64,000 nucleotides of DNA, from NCBI RefSeq assembly GCF_042956465.1, contig NZ_JBIBGL010000023.1, forward strand, positions 1 through 64,000. The letters run 5' to 3'. The position numbers and the translations under genes were made by a program. How positions within the stretch are numbered: the stretch's first letter is position 1; every line of letters begins with the position of its first letter. Under the pieces are notes generated by a model that had not been told where the DNA came from, searched no databases, and saw nothing but the letters and a program-made list of their open reading frames with translations. The stretch is from Embleya sp042956465. Its GTDB lineage: Bacteria > Actinomycetota > Actinomycetes > Streptomycetales > Streptomycetaceae. This document shows positions 49,929 through 59,236 of the stretch, piece after piece.

Positions 49929-50243
49929 GACCGCCACCTCCGAACGAACCCGTCCCGCCCGAGAAGGCGACACCGTGCGCCCCAGCAGGGGCGACATCCA
50001 CAAACCTAGGTGTCGCACCCCCTGTACGGCGTCGCCCGGGAGTGCCGATCGGCCCTACTACCGGAGGACGACCCGAACCCCGAGGTACCCCCGATCCATG
50101 CCACCCCGGGAGTACATGACGGGACTTCCGACGGAGTCCGCTCCGCCCCGCTCACACACGGCAACGCACTCGGACCCGCGCGTCACCCCCGAAGCCCGCG
50201 ACCCGCCCCACTCCGGAACCACGCCCCGCCCGCGCCCCCGGCC
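49929..50243. other. Intergenic stretch with one imperfect inverted repeat
   Basis: This 315-bp gap holds the promoter of the small basic protein. A near-palindrome (GGGGCGACA at 49988-49996 against TGTCGCACCCC at about 50011-50021) lies upstream of it. I see no gene or other feature. Confidence 0.4.
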
Positions 50244-51611
50244 TCAGATCACCTTCCCCGGGTTGAGGATGCCCAGCGGGTCGAACGCGGCCTTGACGCC
50301 CCGATGCACCCGCACGCCGACCGGCCCCAGTTCCTCGGCGAGCCAGTCCCGCTTGAGCATGCCCACACCGTGTTCCCCGGTGATCGTGCCGCCGAGGTCC
50401 AGCCCCAGCCGCATGATCGCGTCGAACGCGACCCCGGCCCGCTCGACCGCCGCCGGGTCGGTCGCGTCGAAGATCACGATCGGGTGGGTGTTCCCGTCCC
50501 CCGCGTGCGCACACACCCCGATCACCGTGTCGTGCCGCTTCGCGATCGCGGCCACCCCGTCGAGCATGTCGCCGAGCCGCGAGCGCGGCACCGCGACGTC
50601 GTCGATCATGCTGGTGCCCAGCCGTTCCAGCGCGGGCAGCGCGAGTCGACGCGCCTGCATGAACAGCGCCGAGTCCTCGGCGTCCTCGGCGGTGAAGGCC
50701 TCGAACGCGCCCGCCTGCGTACAGATCGCCTCGATCGCGGCCAACTCGGCGGCGGGCTCCGGGGTGTCCACCGCGACCAGGAGCAGCGCGGCGCTGTGCT
50801 CCGGCAGGCCCATGTTCGCCATCGCGTTCACCGCACGCAGCGTGGTGCCGTCCATCAGTTCCATCAGCGAGGGTGTGTGTCCGGCCGCCATGATCGCCGA
50901 CACCGCGCCCGCCGCCGCGGTGGTGCTCGCGAACTGGGCCACCGTCACCAGCGCGGGCGGCGGCGTGGGGCGCAGCGCGAGGGTGGCCCGGGTGACCACG
51001 CCCAGGGTGCCCTCGGCGCCGACGAACAGCCGGGTCAGGTCGTAGCCCGCGACGCCCTTGGCGGTCCGCCGGCCGGTGCGCAGCAGTTCCCCGTCGGCGA
51101 GCACCACGTCCAGCCCGAGCACGTACTCGGCGGTCACCCCGTACTTGACGCAGCACAACCCGCCCGCACCGGTGCCGATGTTGCCGCCGATCGTGCAGGT
51201 CTCCCAACTGGACGGGTCCGGCGGGTAGACCAGGCCGTACTCGGCGGTCGCCCTGGACAGATCGGCGTTGATCACCCCCGGCTCGACCACGGCCGTCCGG
51301 TCGACGGGGTCGATGTGCAGGATCCGGTTCATCCGTACGAGTGAGAGCACAATGCAGCCGTCGACCGCGTTGGCACCGCCGGACAGGCCGGTGCGCGCGC
51401 CCTGCGGGACCACCGGTACCCGCAGTCGGGTGGCCACCCGCATGACGTGTTGCACCTGCTCGGTGGTCTCGGGCAGAACCACCACCGCAGGGTCACCGGC
51501 CGCACACAGGCCGGCCATGTCGCGCGCGTACGATGCGGCGATGTCCACGTCCGTCACCAGGGCGTGCGCGGGCAGCTCCTCCCGCAGTGCCGCGATCAGG
51601 TCGGTGGTCAT
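50244..51611 (-). CDS. FAD-binding oxidase/dehydrogenase (GlcD/D-lactate type)
   Basis: A 455-residue flavoenzyme of the VAO/GlcD family that oxidises D-2-hydroxy acids such as glycolate or D-lactate. The FAD domain has VVPQGARTGLSGGAN and CTIGGNIGTGAGGLCCVKYG; the C-terminal cap has HAGDGNTHPIV and ITGEHGVGMLKRDWL. The ATG at 51611 is preceded by GGAGGCAGT. It is divergent from an Lrp/AsnC regulator (71-bp gap), likely its controller. Confidence 0.93.
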   Translation of the reverse strand: MTTDLIAALREELPAHALVTDVDIAASYARDMAGLCAAGDPAVVVLPETTEQVQHVMRVATRLRVPVVPQGARTGLSGGANAVDGCIVLSLVRMNRILHIDPVDRTAVVEPGVINADLSRATAEYGLVYPPDPSSWETCTIGGNIGTGAGGLCCVKYGVTAEYVLGLDVVLADGELLRTGRRTAKGVAGYDLTRLFVGAEGTLGVVTRATLALRPTPPPALVTVAQFASTTAAAGAVSAIMAAGHTPSLMELMDGTTLRAVNAMANMGLPEHSAALLLVAVDTPEPAAELAAIEAICTQAGAFEAFTAEDAEDSALFMQARRLALPALERLGTSMIDDVAVPRSRLGDMLDGVAAIAKRHDTVIGVCAHAGDGNTHPIVIFDATDPAAVERAGVAFDAIMRLGLDLGGTITGEHGVGMLKRDWLAEELGPVGVRVHRGVKAAFDPLGILNPGKVI

Positions 51612-51682
51612 ACTGCCTCCCGGTGTGGCCGTGAATGGCCCCAGGGTAGGCACCGGAGAACCAGTCCCCGAGGGAGGGCACC

Positions 51683-52153
51683 TTGCAGATCGACCGGTTG
51701 GATGCCGCGCTGATCCGGCTGCTGGTGGAAACACCGCGGATCGGTGTCGTGGAGTGTTCGCGCCGGCTGGCGGTGGCGCGCGGCACGGTACAGGCGCGCC
51801 TGGATCGGCTGCGCGAGGCCGGAGTGATCAGGGGTTTCGGGCCGGACGTGGATCCCGCCACGCTCGGCTTCTCGGTGACCGCCTTCGCGACCCTGGAGAT
51901 CCGCCAGGGGCAGGGGCGCGACCTGCGCAAGCAGCTGGAGTGTGTGGCGCAGGTGCTCGAGGTGCACGCGATCACCGGTCGGGGCGACCTGCTGTGTCGG
52001 ATCGTCGCGCGCTCGAACGCGGACCTGCAGCGGGTGATCGAGCGGATCATCGAACTGGACGGTGTGGTCCGCGCGTCCACCACGATCGCACTGGAGAATC
52101 CGGTGCCCTACCGGGTGCTGCCGCTGGTCGAATGCGCGGTGACCGAGGGGTGA
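51683..52153 (+). CDS. Lrp/AsnC family transcriptional regulator
   Basis: A 156-residue regulator. The winged helix is at about 4-60 (IDRLDAALIRLLVETPRIGV, RLAVARGTVQARLDRLREAGVI) and the RAM ligand domain is in 65-150. The start is TTG at 51683, 5 bases after GGGAGGGC. Divergence from the GlcD-type gene suggests it regulates that enzyme, perhaps sensing a keto or amino acid. Confidence 0.92.
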   Translation: MQIDRLDAALIRLLVETPRIGVVECSRRLAVARGTVQARLDRLREAGVIRGFGPDVDPATLGFSVTAFATLEIRQGQGRDLRKQLECVAQVLEVHAITGRGDLLCRIVARSNADLQRVIERIIELDGVVRASTTIALENPVPYRVLPLVECAVTEG

Positions 52154-52264
52154 GGACGCCACCGGAACGAGTGACGATTCGGCACGCCCGGCCCATCGCG
52201 AGTTTTCCGGCCGGGCGACGACGGTAACCGTCTGCGGTCGTCACCGGATCGCGGAAGGGCCGCC

Positions 52265-52912
52265 TTGAGCTTCTGGGACTACGTCTCCGGCCGCCGTGAG
52301 CAGCTCTGGATCGAGACCTGGATGCATGCGAGCGCCGTGCTCCGGTGCGTGGTGATCGCGACGCTGATCGGCATCGTGGTCGCCGTCGCCACCTACCGCA
52401 GCGCGCTCGCGCCCCGGATCGCGATCGGCACCACGGCGACCGTCCCGACCATCGCCTCGTTCGCGCTGCCGGCCCTGGTGATCCCGCTGCTCGGCCCGGG
52501 TGTCGCCCCGACGGTGGTCGCGCTGGTGCTGTACGCGCTGCTCCCGATCGTGCGCAACACGATCGTCGGACCGGCGGGCGTGGATCCACAGCTTGTGGAC
52601 GCCGCGCGCGGGATCGGAATGAGCCGGGCGGTGATCCTGCTCCGGATCGAGCTGCCGCTCGCGTGGCCGGCGCTGCTCACCGGTATCCGGGTGTCCACCC
52701 GGATGATCATGGGCATCGCGGCGATCGTCGCCTACGTGGCCGCGTCGGGCCTGGGCAACGAGATCCCCGCCGGCCCGGCCCGGGTGGACGGCGAGAACGC
52801 GATCAACGCCGCCTGGGCGGGCACTTCGGGCGTGGTCCTGCTCGCCCTTCTGTTCGACGCCGGCTGTGCGCTCCTCGGCCGGCTGACCGTTTCCAGGGGG
52901 ATCCGTGGCTGA
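52265..52912 (+). CDS. Osmoprotectant-type ABC transporter permease (OpuCB/ProW-like)
   Basis: A 215-residue permease with about five membrane helices. Motifs TVPTIASFALPALVIPLLG and GPAGVDPQLVDAARGIGMSR, with the EAA-like loop before LRIELPLAWPALLTGIR, place it in the glycine betaine/choline uptake family. TTG start at 52265 is weak; it overlaps the ATPase gene by 8 bp. Family operons usually also carry a second permease and a binding protein, missing here. Confidence 0.88.
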   Translation: MSFWDYVSGRREQLWIETWMHASAVLRCVVIATLIGIVVAVATYRSALAPRIAIGTTATVPTIASFALPALVIPLLGPGVAPTVVALVLYALLPIVRNTIVGPAGVDPQLVDAARGIGMSRAVILLRIELPLAWPALLTGIRVSTRMIMGIAAIVAYVAASGLGNEIPAGPARVDGENAINAAWAGTSGVVLLALLFDAGCALLGRLTVSRGIRG

Positions 52913-53699
52913 CGTCACCGGTGCGACGATTCGACTCGAAGAGCTCACCAAGCACTTCCCCGGCCGGAAGGTCGCCGCCGTGGACCGGATCACCCTGGAG
53001 ATCCCGGCCGGCCGGCTGGTGGTGTTCGTCGGGCCGTCCGGCAGCGGCAAGACCACCACGATGAAGATGATCAACCGGCTGATCGAGCCGACCTCGGGAC
53101 GGATCTCGATCGACGGTCGGGACGTGACCCGCCTGGACCCGGTCAAGCTGCGCCGCACGATCGGCTACACGATCCGGAACGCCGGCCTGTTCCCGCACAT
53201 GACGGTCGGTCAGAACATCGCCCTGGTACCGAGGATGCTCGGCTGGAGTCGGTCCAGGGTGTCCGGCCGGGTGGACGAACTCCTGGAGATCGTGGGCCTG
53301 GACGGCACCGAGTTCCGCAACCGCTATCCGCATCAACTCTCCGGCGGTCGGCGGCAGCGGGTCGGCATCGCCCGGGCGCTCGCGGGCGATCCGCCGGTGT
53401 TGTTGATGGACGAGCCGTTCGGCGCGCCGGACCCGATCACACGGGGCCACCTTCAGGACGAACTGATCCGGATCCAGCACGAGTTGCACAAGACGATCGT
53501 GTTCGTCACGCACGACTTCGACGAAGCGGTCAAGCTCGGCGACAGGATCGCGGTGCTGCGCGAACAGTCGCACGTCGCCCAGTACGACACGCCCGAGGCG
53601 ATCCTGACCAACCCCGCCGACGAGTTCGTGGCCGGCTTCGTCGGAGCGGGCGCGCGACGTCGAGGCGAACCCGGCGAATCCAGCCTGGGCGGCGTTTGA
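52905..53699 (+). CDS. Osmoprotectant ABC ATPase (OpuCA/ProV-like), C-terminally short
   Basis: A 264-residue ABC ATPase. Walker A is GPSGSGKTTT, the Q-loop is in GYTIRNAGLFPHMTV, the signature is LSGGRRQRVG (usually LSGGQQQR), and Walker B is LLMDEPFGAPDP. Family members usually continue for 60-130 more residues after FVAGFVGA. Here they end in a Gly/Arg/Ser-rich tail, and the stop codon lies within a copy of the 26-bp repeat. The catalytic domain looks complete; GTG start 52905. Confidence 0.9.
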   Translation: MADVTGATIRLEELTKHFPGRKVAAVDRITLEIPAGRLVVFVGPSGSGKTTTMKMINRLIEPTSGRISIDGRDVTRLDPVKLRRTIGYTIRNAGLFPHMTVGQNIALVPRMLGWSRSRVSGRVDELLEIVGLDGTEFRNRYPHQLSGGRRQRVGIARALAGDPPVLLMDEPFGAPDPITRGHLQDELIRIQHELHKTIVFVTHDFDEAVKLGDRIAVLREQSHVAQYDTPEAILTNPADEFVAGFVGAGARRRGEPGESSLGGV

Positions 53700-53912
53700 G
53701 GCTGTTCAGCCGGGCCGGCGCTCGAGGCCACATAGCCCGGGCCGGTGCATGAAGCCACTCAGCCCGGCCGGCGTTTGAGGCCACCTCAGCCAGGCTGACA
53801 CTCGACGCCGGTCGCAAAATCCAGCCCGGCCGGCGCCTGAGGCCAAGCAGCCCGGGCCGGCGCATGAGGCGAAATCGGCCCAGACCACTACGCGTGAGGC
53901 CGAATCAGCCCC
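53682..53912. repeat. 26-bp repeat array 3 (about eight degenerate units)
   Basis: Diverged copies of the same family start at 53682, 53708, 53734, 53761, 53788, 53823 and 53849, with more variation than arrays 1 and 2. The first unit overlaps the end of the ATPase gene and supplies its stop codon. The array lies between that gene and the convergent Lon-like gene. Confidence 0.85.
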
Positions 53913-53936
53913 CGAAGCGCCCGAGCCCACCCGACA

Positions 53937-54716
53937 TCAACACGAAGCCACCTTGCCCCCGGCATTCAACGTATTGAGCGCGTCGACCGCCCCCGAGAGC
54001 GTCTCGACGGGAACCAACCGAAGCCCTCCGGACCCCACCCGCCCGGCCTCCCCACACTCCCCCTTGGGCAGAACGAAGACCGTCGCACCGGCCCGCTTCG
54101 CAGCCAGCAGCTTCATCGGCAGCCCGCCGATCTCGCCGACCTTGCCGTCCGCATCGATCGCCCCCGTGCCGGCAATCGTTCGCCCGCCGGTGAGCTGGCC
54201 CTCGGTCAGCTTGTCCACGATCCCGAGCGCGAAGAACAACCCCGCACTCGGTCCGCCGACATCGTTCAGGTGCAGCGTGACCTTGACCTGGTCGGGCGAC
54301 TTGCCGAGGTACCTGAGCGCCGCGACGGTCGCGCTGTCCTGCGACTTGACCATGTCCTTGACGTTGGTCTCGACGACCTGCTCGACCGACTTGCCGTCCG
54401 GGTAGACGGACTTCCTCGGCACGACCGACTCGTCCGTGTCCAGCCATGCACCGAGCAGCGACCCCAGCCGACGCTTGTCGTTGCGCCCGCTCGCATGGAT
54501 CGTGGTCAGCAGCAGGTGCCCGGTCGTCGGGTACACCGTGACCGGGCCGGAAATCTCGACCACCGGCCGCCCCCCGTCCTCGCCGAGCGTATCGGCCACC
54601 GATCCCGGCGTGATCAGGACATACGGCATCGGCACCAGGAACGCGAAGCCGAACAGGATCGCGACGAGGAGCAGGGACACCGGGAGGGTGAGCTTGGTAC
54701 GGGCCACGCCTGGCAT
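53937..54716 (-). CDS. Lon-like S16 serine protease without a PDZ domain
   Basis: A 259-residue protein. One N-terminal helix (about 10-30) is followed by a beta/alpha region and a Lon-type protease domain with the Ser157-Lys202 dyad (NDVGGPSAGLFFALGI and GLPMKLLAAKRAGA). The related actinomycete YlbL-type proteins are about 340-370 residues with a PDZ domain between the anchor region and the protease domain. Here VAALRYLGK joins almost directly to the protease strand VKVTLHLND, so the PDZ domain is missing in frame. The dyad is intact, so activity is possible. ATG at 54716. Confidence 0.85.
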   Translation of the reverse strand: MPGVARTKLTLPVSLLLVAILFGFAFLVPMPYVLITPGSVADTLGEDGGRPVVEISGPVTVYPTTGHLLLTTIHASGRNDKRRLGSLLGAWLDTDESVVPRKSVYPDGKSVEQVVETNVKDMVKSQDSATVAALRYLGKSPDQVKVTLHLNDVGGPSAGLFFALGIVDKLTEGQLTGGRTIAGTGAIDADGKVGEIGGLPMKLLAAKRAGATVFVLPKGECGEAGRVGSGGLRLVPVETLSGAVDALNTLNAGGKVASC

Positions 54717-54797
54717 TAAACACGGCGCCGCCTCGCCCGCCGTACCGGACTCGCCTCTCCGACCCCGCACCCGGCCATCCACGCCCGAAATCCGCCA

Positions 54798-54937
54798 CCT
54801 CGCGACGACACCCGGCGCCTCGCGGCAGCGCCTCGCGCCTCGCGACAACACCCGGCGCCTCGAAGCAGCACCCCGCATCTCGCGGCAGCGCCCGACGCCT
54901 CGCGCCGGCGCCCCGCCCTTCGCCGCAGCGCCCGACC
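54798..54937. repeat. Seven-unit 20-bp imperfect tandem repeat
   Basis: Seven units of exactly 20 bp (54798 to 54937), each close to CCTCGCGGCAGCGCCCGGCG, abut the stop of the IclR gene at 54938. It lies between the IclR and Lon-like genes and is distinct from the 26-bp family. Confidence 0.85.
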
Positions 54938-55609
54938 CTACGCGGCGGAGACCCGCACCCCACCCAGCTCGTCCGACAGTTCGGCCGCCGCCTGGGCCAC
55001 CCGGCGGCCCAGCCGCTCGGTGTCCAGGTTGCCGAGCGAGACGATCCCGACACTCGACTCGACCGCCGCGAGATCCGGCACCGAGGCCGCGATCCCGGGC
55101 ACCGTGTGCCGACCGTCGCCGGGGGCGTACACGTAGGACCTGGGCCCGTCCAGGCCCGCCACCACCCGGCGCGCGGCGAGGATGGCCAGACCCGCGGCCC
55201 CCGCGTCCAGCGCGTGTCGCGAACCGACCCGGTAGGCCACGTGGTAGTCGGTCCAGGTGGGCTCGGCCACCGCGACCACCAGGGCCTCCATGCCGTCCAC
55301 GATGGTCAGGTGGGCGGTGGCGCCGGTCTCCTCGGCGAGTCGGCGCAGACAGGGCACCGCCGCGTCGCGGACCAGCGGGTGTGCCCGACGGGCCAGTTGC
55401 AGCGCGCCCAGGCCGAGTTTGGTACGTCCGCTCTCGTCGCGCCGGACGAGACCGTGCTGTTCCAGCGTGGCGAGAATGCGGTAGACGACGGTGCGGTTGA
55501 CACCGAGTGCGGCGGCGATGTCGTGTACCGACAGGCCGTCCGAGGCATCGGCGAGCAGTTCGAGGACCTTGAGACCTCGATCCAGGGTCTGTGACGTTTC
55601 GGCGACCAC
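54938..55609 (-). CDS. IclR family transcriptional regulator
   Basis: A 223-residue regulator. The winged helix covers about 5-70 (TLDRGLKVLELLADASDG, IAAALGVNRTVVYRILATLEQ). The C-terminal effector domain holds ALDAGAAGLAILA. GTG start at 55609 follows GGGAGGGGGGCC. Typical IclR genes face a catabolic operon; here no divergent gene is present within 600 bp, so its target is unclear. Confidence 0.92.
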   Translation of the reverse strand: MVAETSQTLDRGLKVLELLADASDGLSVHDIAAALGVNRTVVYRILATLEQHGLVRRDESGRTKLGLGALQLARRAHPLVRDAAVPCLRRLAEETGATAHLTIVDGMEALVVAVAEPTWTDYHVAYRVGSRHALDAGAAGLAILAARRVVAGLDGPRSYVYAPGDGRHTVPGIAASVPDLAAVESSVGIVSLGNLDTERLGRRVAQAAAELSDELGGVRVSAA

Positions 55610-56248
55610 CGGCCCCCCTCCCTTCGCGTGACGTTGCATTACGTCCAGCGGCGTTCGATCCCCGAACGAAACACCACATTCGCGAGGCTGTGCGGCGCCA
55701 GATCATGGGGCCAGGACACCTACTCGTCACCACTCGGCAGGCAGGCCGAACGGATTCCCACGCTCGAGAAGGACGGTTTCTCCTTCGCGGCGCGTCGGGA
55801 GATCACGCTAACCAGAGGGGGCAGTTTTGGCACTGGATATCCGGGATACGGACAGGAAAAATATCCGCCGAATCGGGATGCATACCACAAACTTCACAAA
55901 TCACCGAATGCGATCCTCGACACGCGTCCCGGAGCGCGAGGCGAGACGGTCCCGTACTCACCAGCCGGACAGACCGTCCCAACCCATGAGACCGCCGCCC
56001 GGATCGGCACCGGCACCCCGACTCCGATCGACACGCGCAACGAGGCTTCGCTCCCCACCCTCGGCCGGGTCCGAACGGAACCGAACCGGCCCGGCTCGGA
56101 CCGAACCGCACATCCACTCGGCCCGCTCTGCCACTCGGCCGAGCCGTCGCACCGCGACGCCGCCGCGACCCGCCTTCGCGCCGCCAACCGCCTTCCCGCC
56201 GCCGGGACCTGCCATCGCGCCGCAGCCACACCCCCGGCCCGACCGGCC
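55610..56248. other. 639-bp gap without a recognisable gene
   Basis: It holds the IclR promoter and a stretch at about 55820-55925 that is distinctly richer in A and T than its surroundings (GGAAAAATATCC, CACAAACTTCACAAATC), then Arg/Pro-rich frames that look like shadows. No RNA gene, repeat or terminator was identified. Confidence 0.6.
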
Positions 56249-58030
56249 TCAACGGCCCGAGGTGGCCCACTCGCGGATCTTCCCGATCCGCGCCTCCAAC
56301 TGCCCGGCCGACGCCTGGGCCACCGCCGGCCCGCCGCACACCCGACGCAGCTCGTTGTGGATCTGCCCGTGCGTCTGGCCGGTGCGGTGGTGCCACGCGG
56401 CCACCATCGAGTTGAGCTCCTTGCGCATCGCGGTCATCTGACGGTGCGTCACCACAGGGCGCTGATCGGCCGGTTTCTCCGACAGGTCGGCCTGGTGGTC
56501 GGGCTTGCGCCGGCTCTTGGCCACCTGCTTGGCCTGGCGCGACTGCAGCAGCATCTGCACCTGGTCGGGTTCGAGCAGACCGGGCAGGCCGAGGTACTCC
56601 TCTTCCTCCTCGCTGCCCACGTGCGCCTGGAGGCCGAACTCCGCACCGTCGAACAGCACCCGGTCGAACCGCGCCTCGCTCTCCAGCGCCTCGAACGCGA
56701 ACTCCTCCTGCTGTCCCGGCTCGTCCTTCTGCGCGTTGGCCTGCGCGAGGAGGGCGTCCTCCTCGTCGTACATCCCGCCCTCCTTCTTCGGGCGGTCCAG
56801 CACGTGATCGCGCTCGATCTCCATCTCGTTCGCGTGCTGGAGCAGCGTCGGCACGGAGGGCAGGAACACCGACGCCGTCTCACCCCGGCGCCGGGCCCGG
56901 ACGAAGCGGCCCACGGCCTGCGCGAAGAACAGCGGCGTGGAGATCGTGGTGGCGAACACCCCCACCGACAGCCGCGGCACGTCAACGCCCTCGGAGACCA
57001 TCCGCACCGCGACCATCCAGCGGTCCTCGGACGCGGAGAAGTCCCCGATCTTCTTCGACGCGCCGGTGTCGTCGGACAACACCAGGGTGGCGCCCTGCCC
57101 CGTGATCTCGCGGATCATCCGCGCGTACGCCCGGGCCGACTCGTGGTCGGTGGCGATCACCAGGCCGCCGGCGTCCGGAATGGCCTTGCGTACCTCACCC
57201 AGCCGCTTGTCCGCGGCGCGCAACACCTGCGGCATCCACGCGCCCTGCGGATCCAGCGCGGTACGCCAGGCCTGACTGATCGCGTCCTTGGTCATCGGCT
57301 CGCCGAGCGAGGCGGCGATCTCGTCGCCGGCCTTGGTCCGCCAACGCAGGTCGCCGGAGTAGGACAGGAAGATCACCGGACGCACCACGCCGTCCGAGAG
57401 GGCGTGACCGTAGCCGTAGGTGTAGTCGGCGGACGAGCGGCGGATACCGTCCTTGCCCTCCTCGTACGCGACGAACGGGATCGGGTTGATGTCCGAGCGG
57501 AACGGGGTGCCGGTCAGCGCGAGCCGGCGGGTGGCCGGTTCGAACGCCTCCATGCACGCCTCGCCCCACGACTTGCTGTCGCCCGCGTGGTGGATCTCGT
57601 CCAGGATCACCAGCGTCTTCCGGTTCTCCACCCGGCGCCGGTGCAGCATCGGGTGCACGCCGACACCCGCATAGGTGACCGCGATGCCGTGATACTCGCG
57701 GGACACCGGGCCCGAAGAACTCGAATAATTCGGGTCGATCCGCAGACCTATCCGCGCGGCGGCCTCGGCCCACTGCTTCTTCAGATGCTCCGTCGGCGCG
57801 ACGATGGTGATCTGGTGGATCACATGCGCGTCCAACAACTCCGACGCGATCCGCAGCGCGAACGTGGTCTTGCCGGCACCCGGCGTGGCCACCGCGAGGA
57901 AGTCGCGCGGCTGCCGTGCGAGATAGGTGTCGAGAGCCCCCTGCTGCCACGCACGCAGCTTGTTCGCGGTACCCCAGGGGGCACGATTCGGGAAGGCCGG
58001 GGACAGATGGGACGCGGCTGCGGTACTCAC
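56249..58030 (-). CDS. DEAD/DEAH-box helicase (SF2)
   Basis: A 593-residue helicase. Walker A is ATPGAGKTTFAL, the DEAH-type box is VILDEIHHAGDS, motif III is LTGTPFRSD, and helicase C motifs include VRMVSEGVDVPRLSVGVF and FFAQAVGRFVRARR. The C-terminal 170 residues are charged and include an acidic patch (EEEEEY). This single-gene helicase is conserved in Streptomyces; its nucleic-acid substrate is unknown. GTG at 58030 begins VSTAAASH. Confidence 0.92.
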   Translation of the reverse strand: MSTAAASHLSPAFPNRAPWGTANKLRAWQQGALDTYLARQPRDFLAVATPGAGKTTFALRIASELLDAHVIHQITIVAPTEHLKKQWAEAAARIGLRIDPNYSSSSGPVSREYHGIAVTYAGVGVHPMLHRRRVENRKTLVILDEIHHAGDSKSWGEACMEAFEPATRRLALTGTPFRSDINPIPFVAYEEGKDGIRRSSADYTYGYGHALSDGVVRPVIFLSYSGDLRWRTKAGDEIAASLGEPMTKDAISQAWRTALDPQGAWMPQVLRAADKRLGEVRKAIPDAGGLVIATDHESARAYARMIREITGQGATLVLSDDTGASKKIGDFSASEDRWMVAVRMVSEGVDVPRLSVGVFATTISTPLFFAQAVGRFVRARRRGETASVFLPSVPTLLQHANEMEIERDHVLDRPKKEGGMYDEEDALLAQANAQKDEPGQQEEFAFEALESEARFDRVLFDGAEFGLQAHVGSEEEEEYLGLPGLLEPDQVQMLLQSRQAKQVAKSRRKPDHQADLSEKPADQRPVVTHRQMTAMRKELNSMVAAWHHRTGQTHGQIHNELRRVCGGPAVAQASAGQLEARIGKIREWATSGR

Positions 58031-58222
58031 TGCGACGGGTCTGCTCCAAGCCGAGAGGGCGATCGAGGGCAAGCGCTCAGGCTACCCGAGCAACCCCCAA
58101 CCTCCCCGCCCCCACAACCCACCCACCCGTCCCGGGCGCGTCCCGACAAACCCCCCGCAGCGCCTCGAACACCACACCACGCGGAGCGGCGCACGATCAC
58201 CTTCGGCCGCCCCGATCCGTCG

Positions 58223-59236
58223 TCACTCGGCGGTCGACCCGTATGCACTCACGATCCGCCGAACCTCCGCGCCCGCCAACGAACCCCCCACGCCCCAAAC
58301 CGCCCGAGCCCGATTGATCTTCGTCGTCAACGACCCCACCAGGCGCTCCTCGACCCCGGCATCGATCGCCACCGGGATCAACTTGGAGTACCGAACCGTG
58401 TCGACGAGAGCGGACTTGACCCGTTCGTGCCGGATGTACGCCGGCAGGTCCGCAAGCGCCTCCGACCGCATGTCGGCGGGCATCGCCGCCAACCACCCGT
58501 CGCAGACCGCCTCGGCTTCGTCCGGGAAGTAGTCCATCTTGTGCAGGTGCACGGCCAGGTCGTACAGCGGGTCTCCCCACAGGGCGAGTTCCCAGTCGAG
58601 GAAGTAGGTCCGGCCGGACGCCACGATGAGGTTCTTGCGGTGGATGTCACAGTGCAGCGCACGAAACGGCCGTCTCGTCATCGTGGCCCAGTCCGCCTCC
58701 ACTCGGCCGAGCGGATCCGCCGGGACCCCCAATGCCGCATAGAGCGACGCGTACGGCTCCCGGAAGCGCCGCCAAACGTCGGCGGTCACGGCAGAGAGCA
58801 GCGTCCCGAACCCGGCAGTGTCCCCGTCCTTCGGCCAATCCGCGGGCAGAGCGGGGAGTGCGTCGAGCGGCACCCGCGACATGTTCCGGAAGAAGCGCAC
58901 CACATCCCCTGCCACGTGCGCGGGCACCGATTCGCCGCGCGGCGCGATCGTGTCCAACACGTCGCCCGGAATGAAGCGGTGGATCTGGAAGGCCGGATCG
59001 TGCGATACGTGCAACACGGCGGGGATCACCGAGACGGACGGCGCCACCGCCCGGATCACTTCGTGCTCGGGCCACATGCGCAGATCCATGCCGTCCGCAC
59101 CGTGGATCGGGATCCGGACGATCACCGGCCCGTCGTCGGTCTCGGAGCGCACGTTGTCGTTGTAGAACCCGGACGCACTGATTCCGGACTCGCGTGCCGT
59201 GCGATAGAGCGTCAGCGGATCCGGTTGCATGCTCAT
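58223..59236 (-). CDS. Aminoglycoside phosphotransferase-like kinase
   Basis: A 337-residue APH/choline-kinase-fold protein. The catalytic loop is HCDIHRKNL (Asp and Asn of HxDxxxxN), followed by the metal motif FLDWELALWGDPLYDLA; the N-lobe begins GFYNDNVRSETDDGPVIVR. It overlaps the upstream STAND gene by ATGA, so the two are translationally coupled; an alternative start at 59230 has a better-spaced GGGGG site. Substrate could be a small molecule or protein; aminoglycoside resistance is not implied. Confidence 0.87.
   Translation of the reverse strand: MSMQPDPLTLYRTARESGISASGFYNDNVRSETDDGPVIVRIPIHGADGMDLRMWPEHEVIRAVAPSVSVIPAVLHVSHDPAFQIHRFIPGDVLDTIAPRGESVPAHVAGDVVRFFRNMSRVPLDALPALPADWPKDGDTAGFGTLLSAVTADVWRRFREPYASLYAALGVPADPLGRVEADWATMTRRPFRALHCDIHRKNLIVASGRTYFLDWELALWGDPLYDLAVHLHKMDYFPDEAEAVCDGWLAAMPADMRSEALADLPAYIRHERVKSALVDTVRYSKLIPVAIDAGVEERLVGSLTTKINRARAVWGVGGSLAGAEVRRIVSAYGSTAE

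Noticed and set aside
58223..59236. Aminoglycoside resistance gene
   Set aside because: The APH fold is shared by many kinases; no resistance-type motifs beyond the general catalytic loop are seen, and the partner is a STAND protein.
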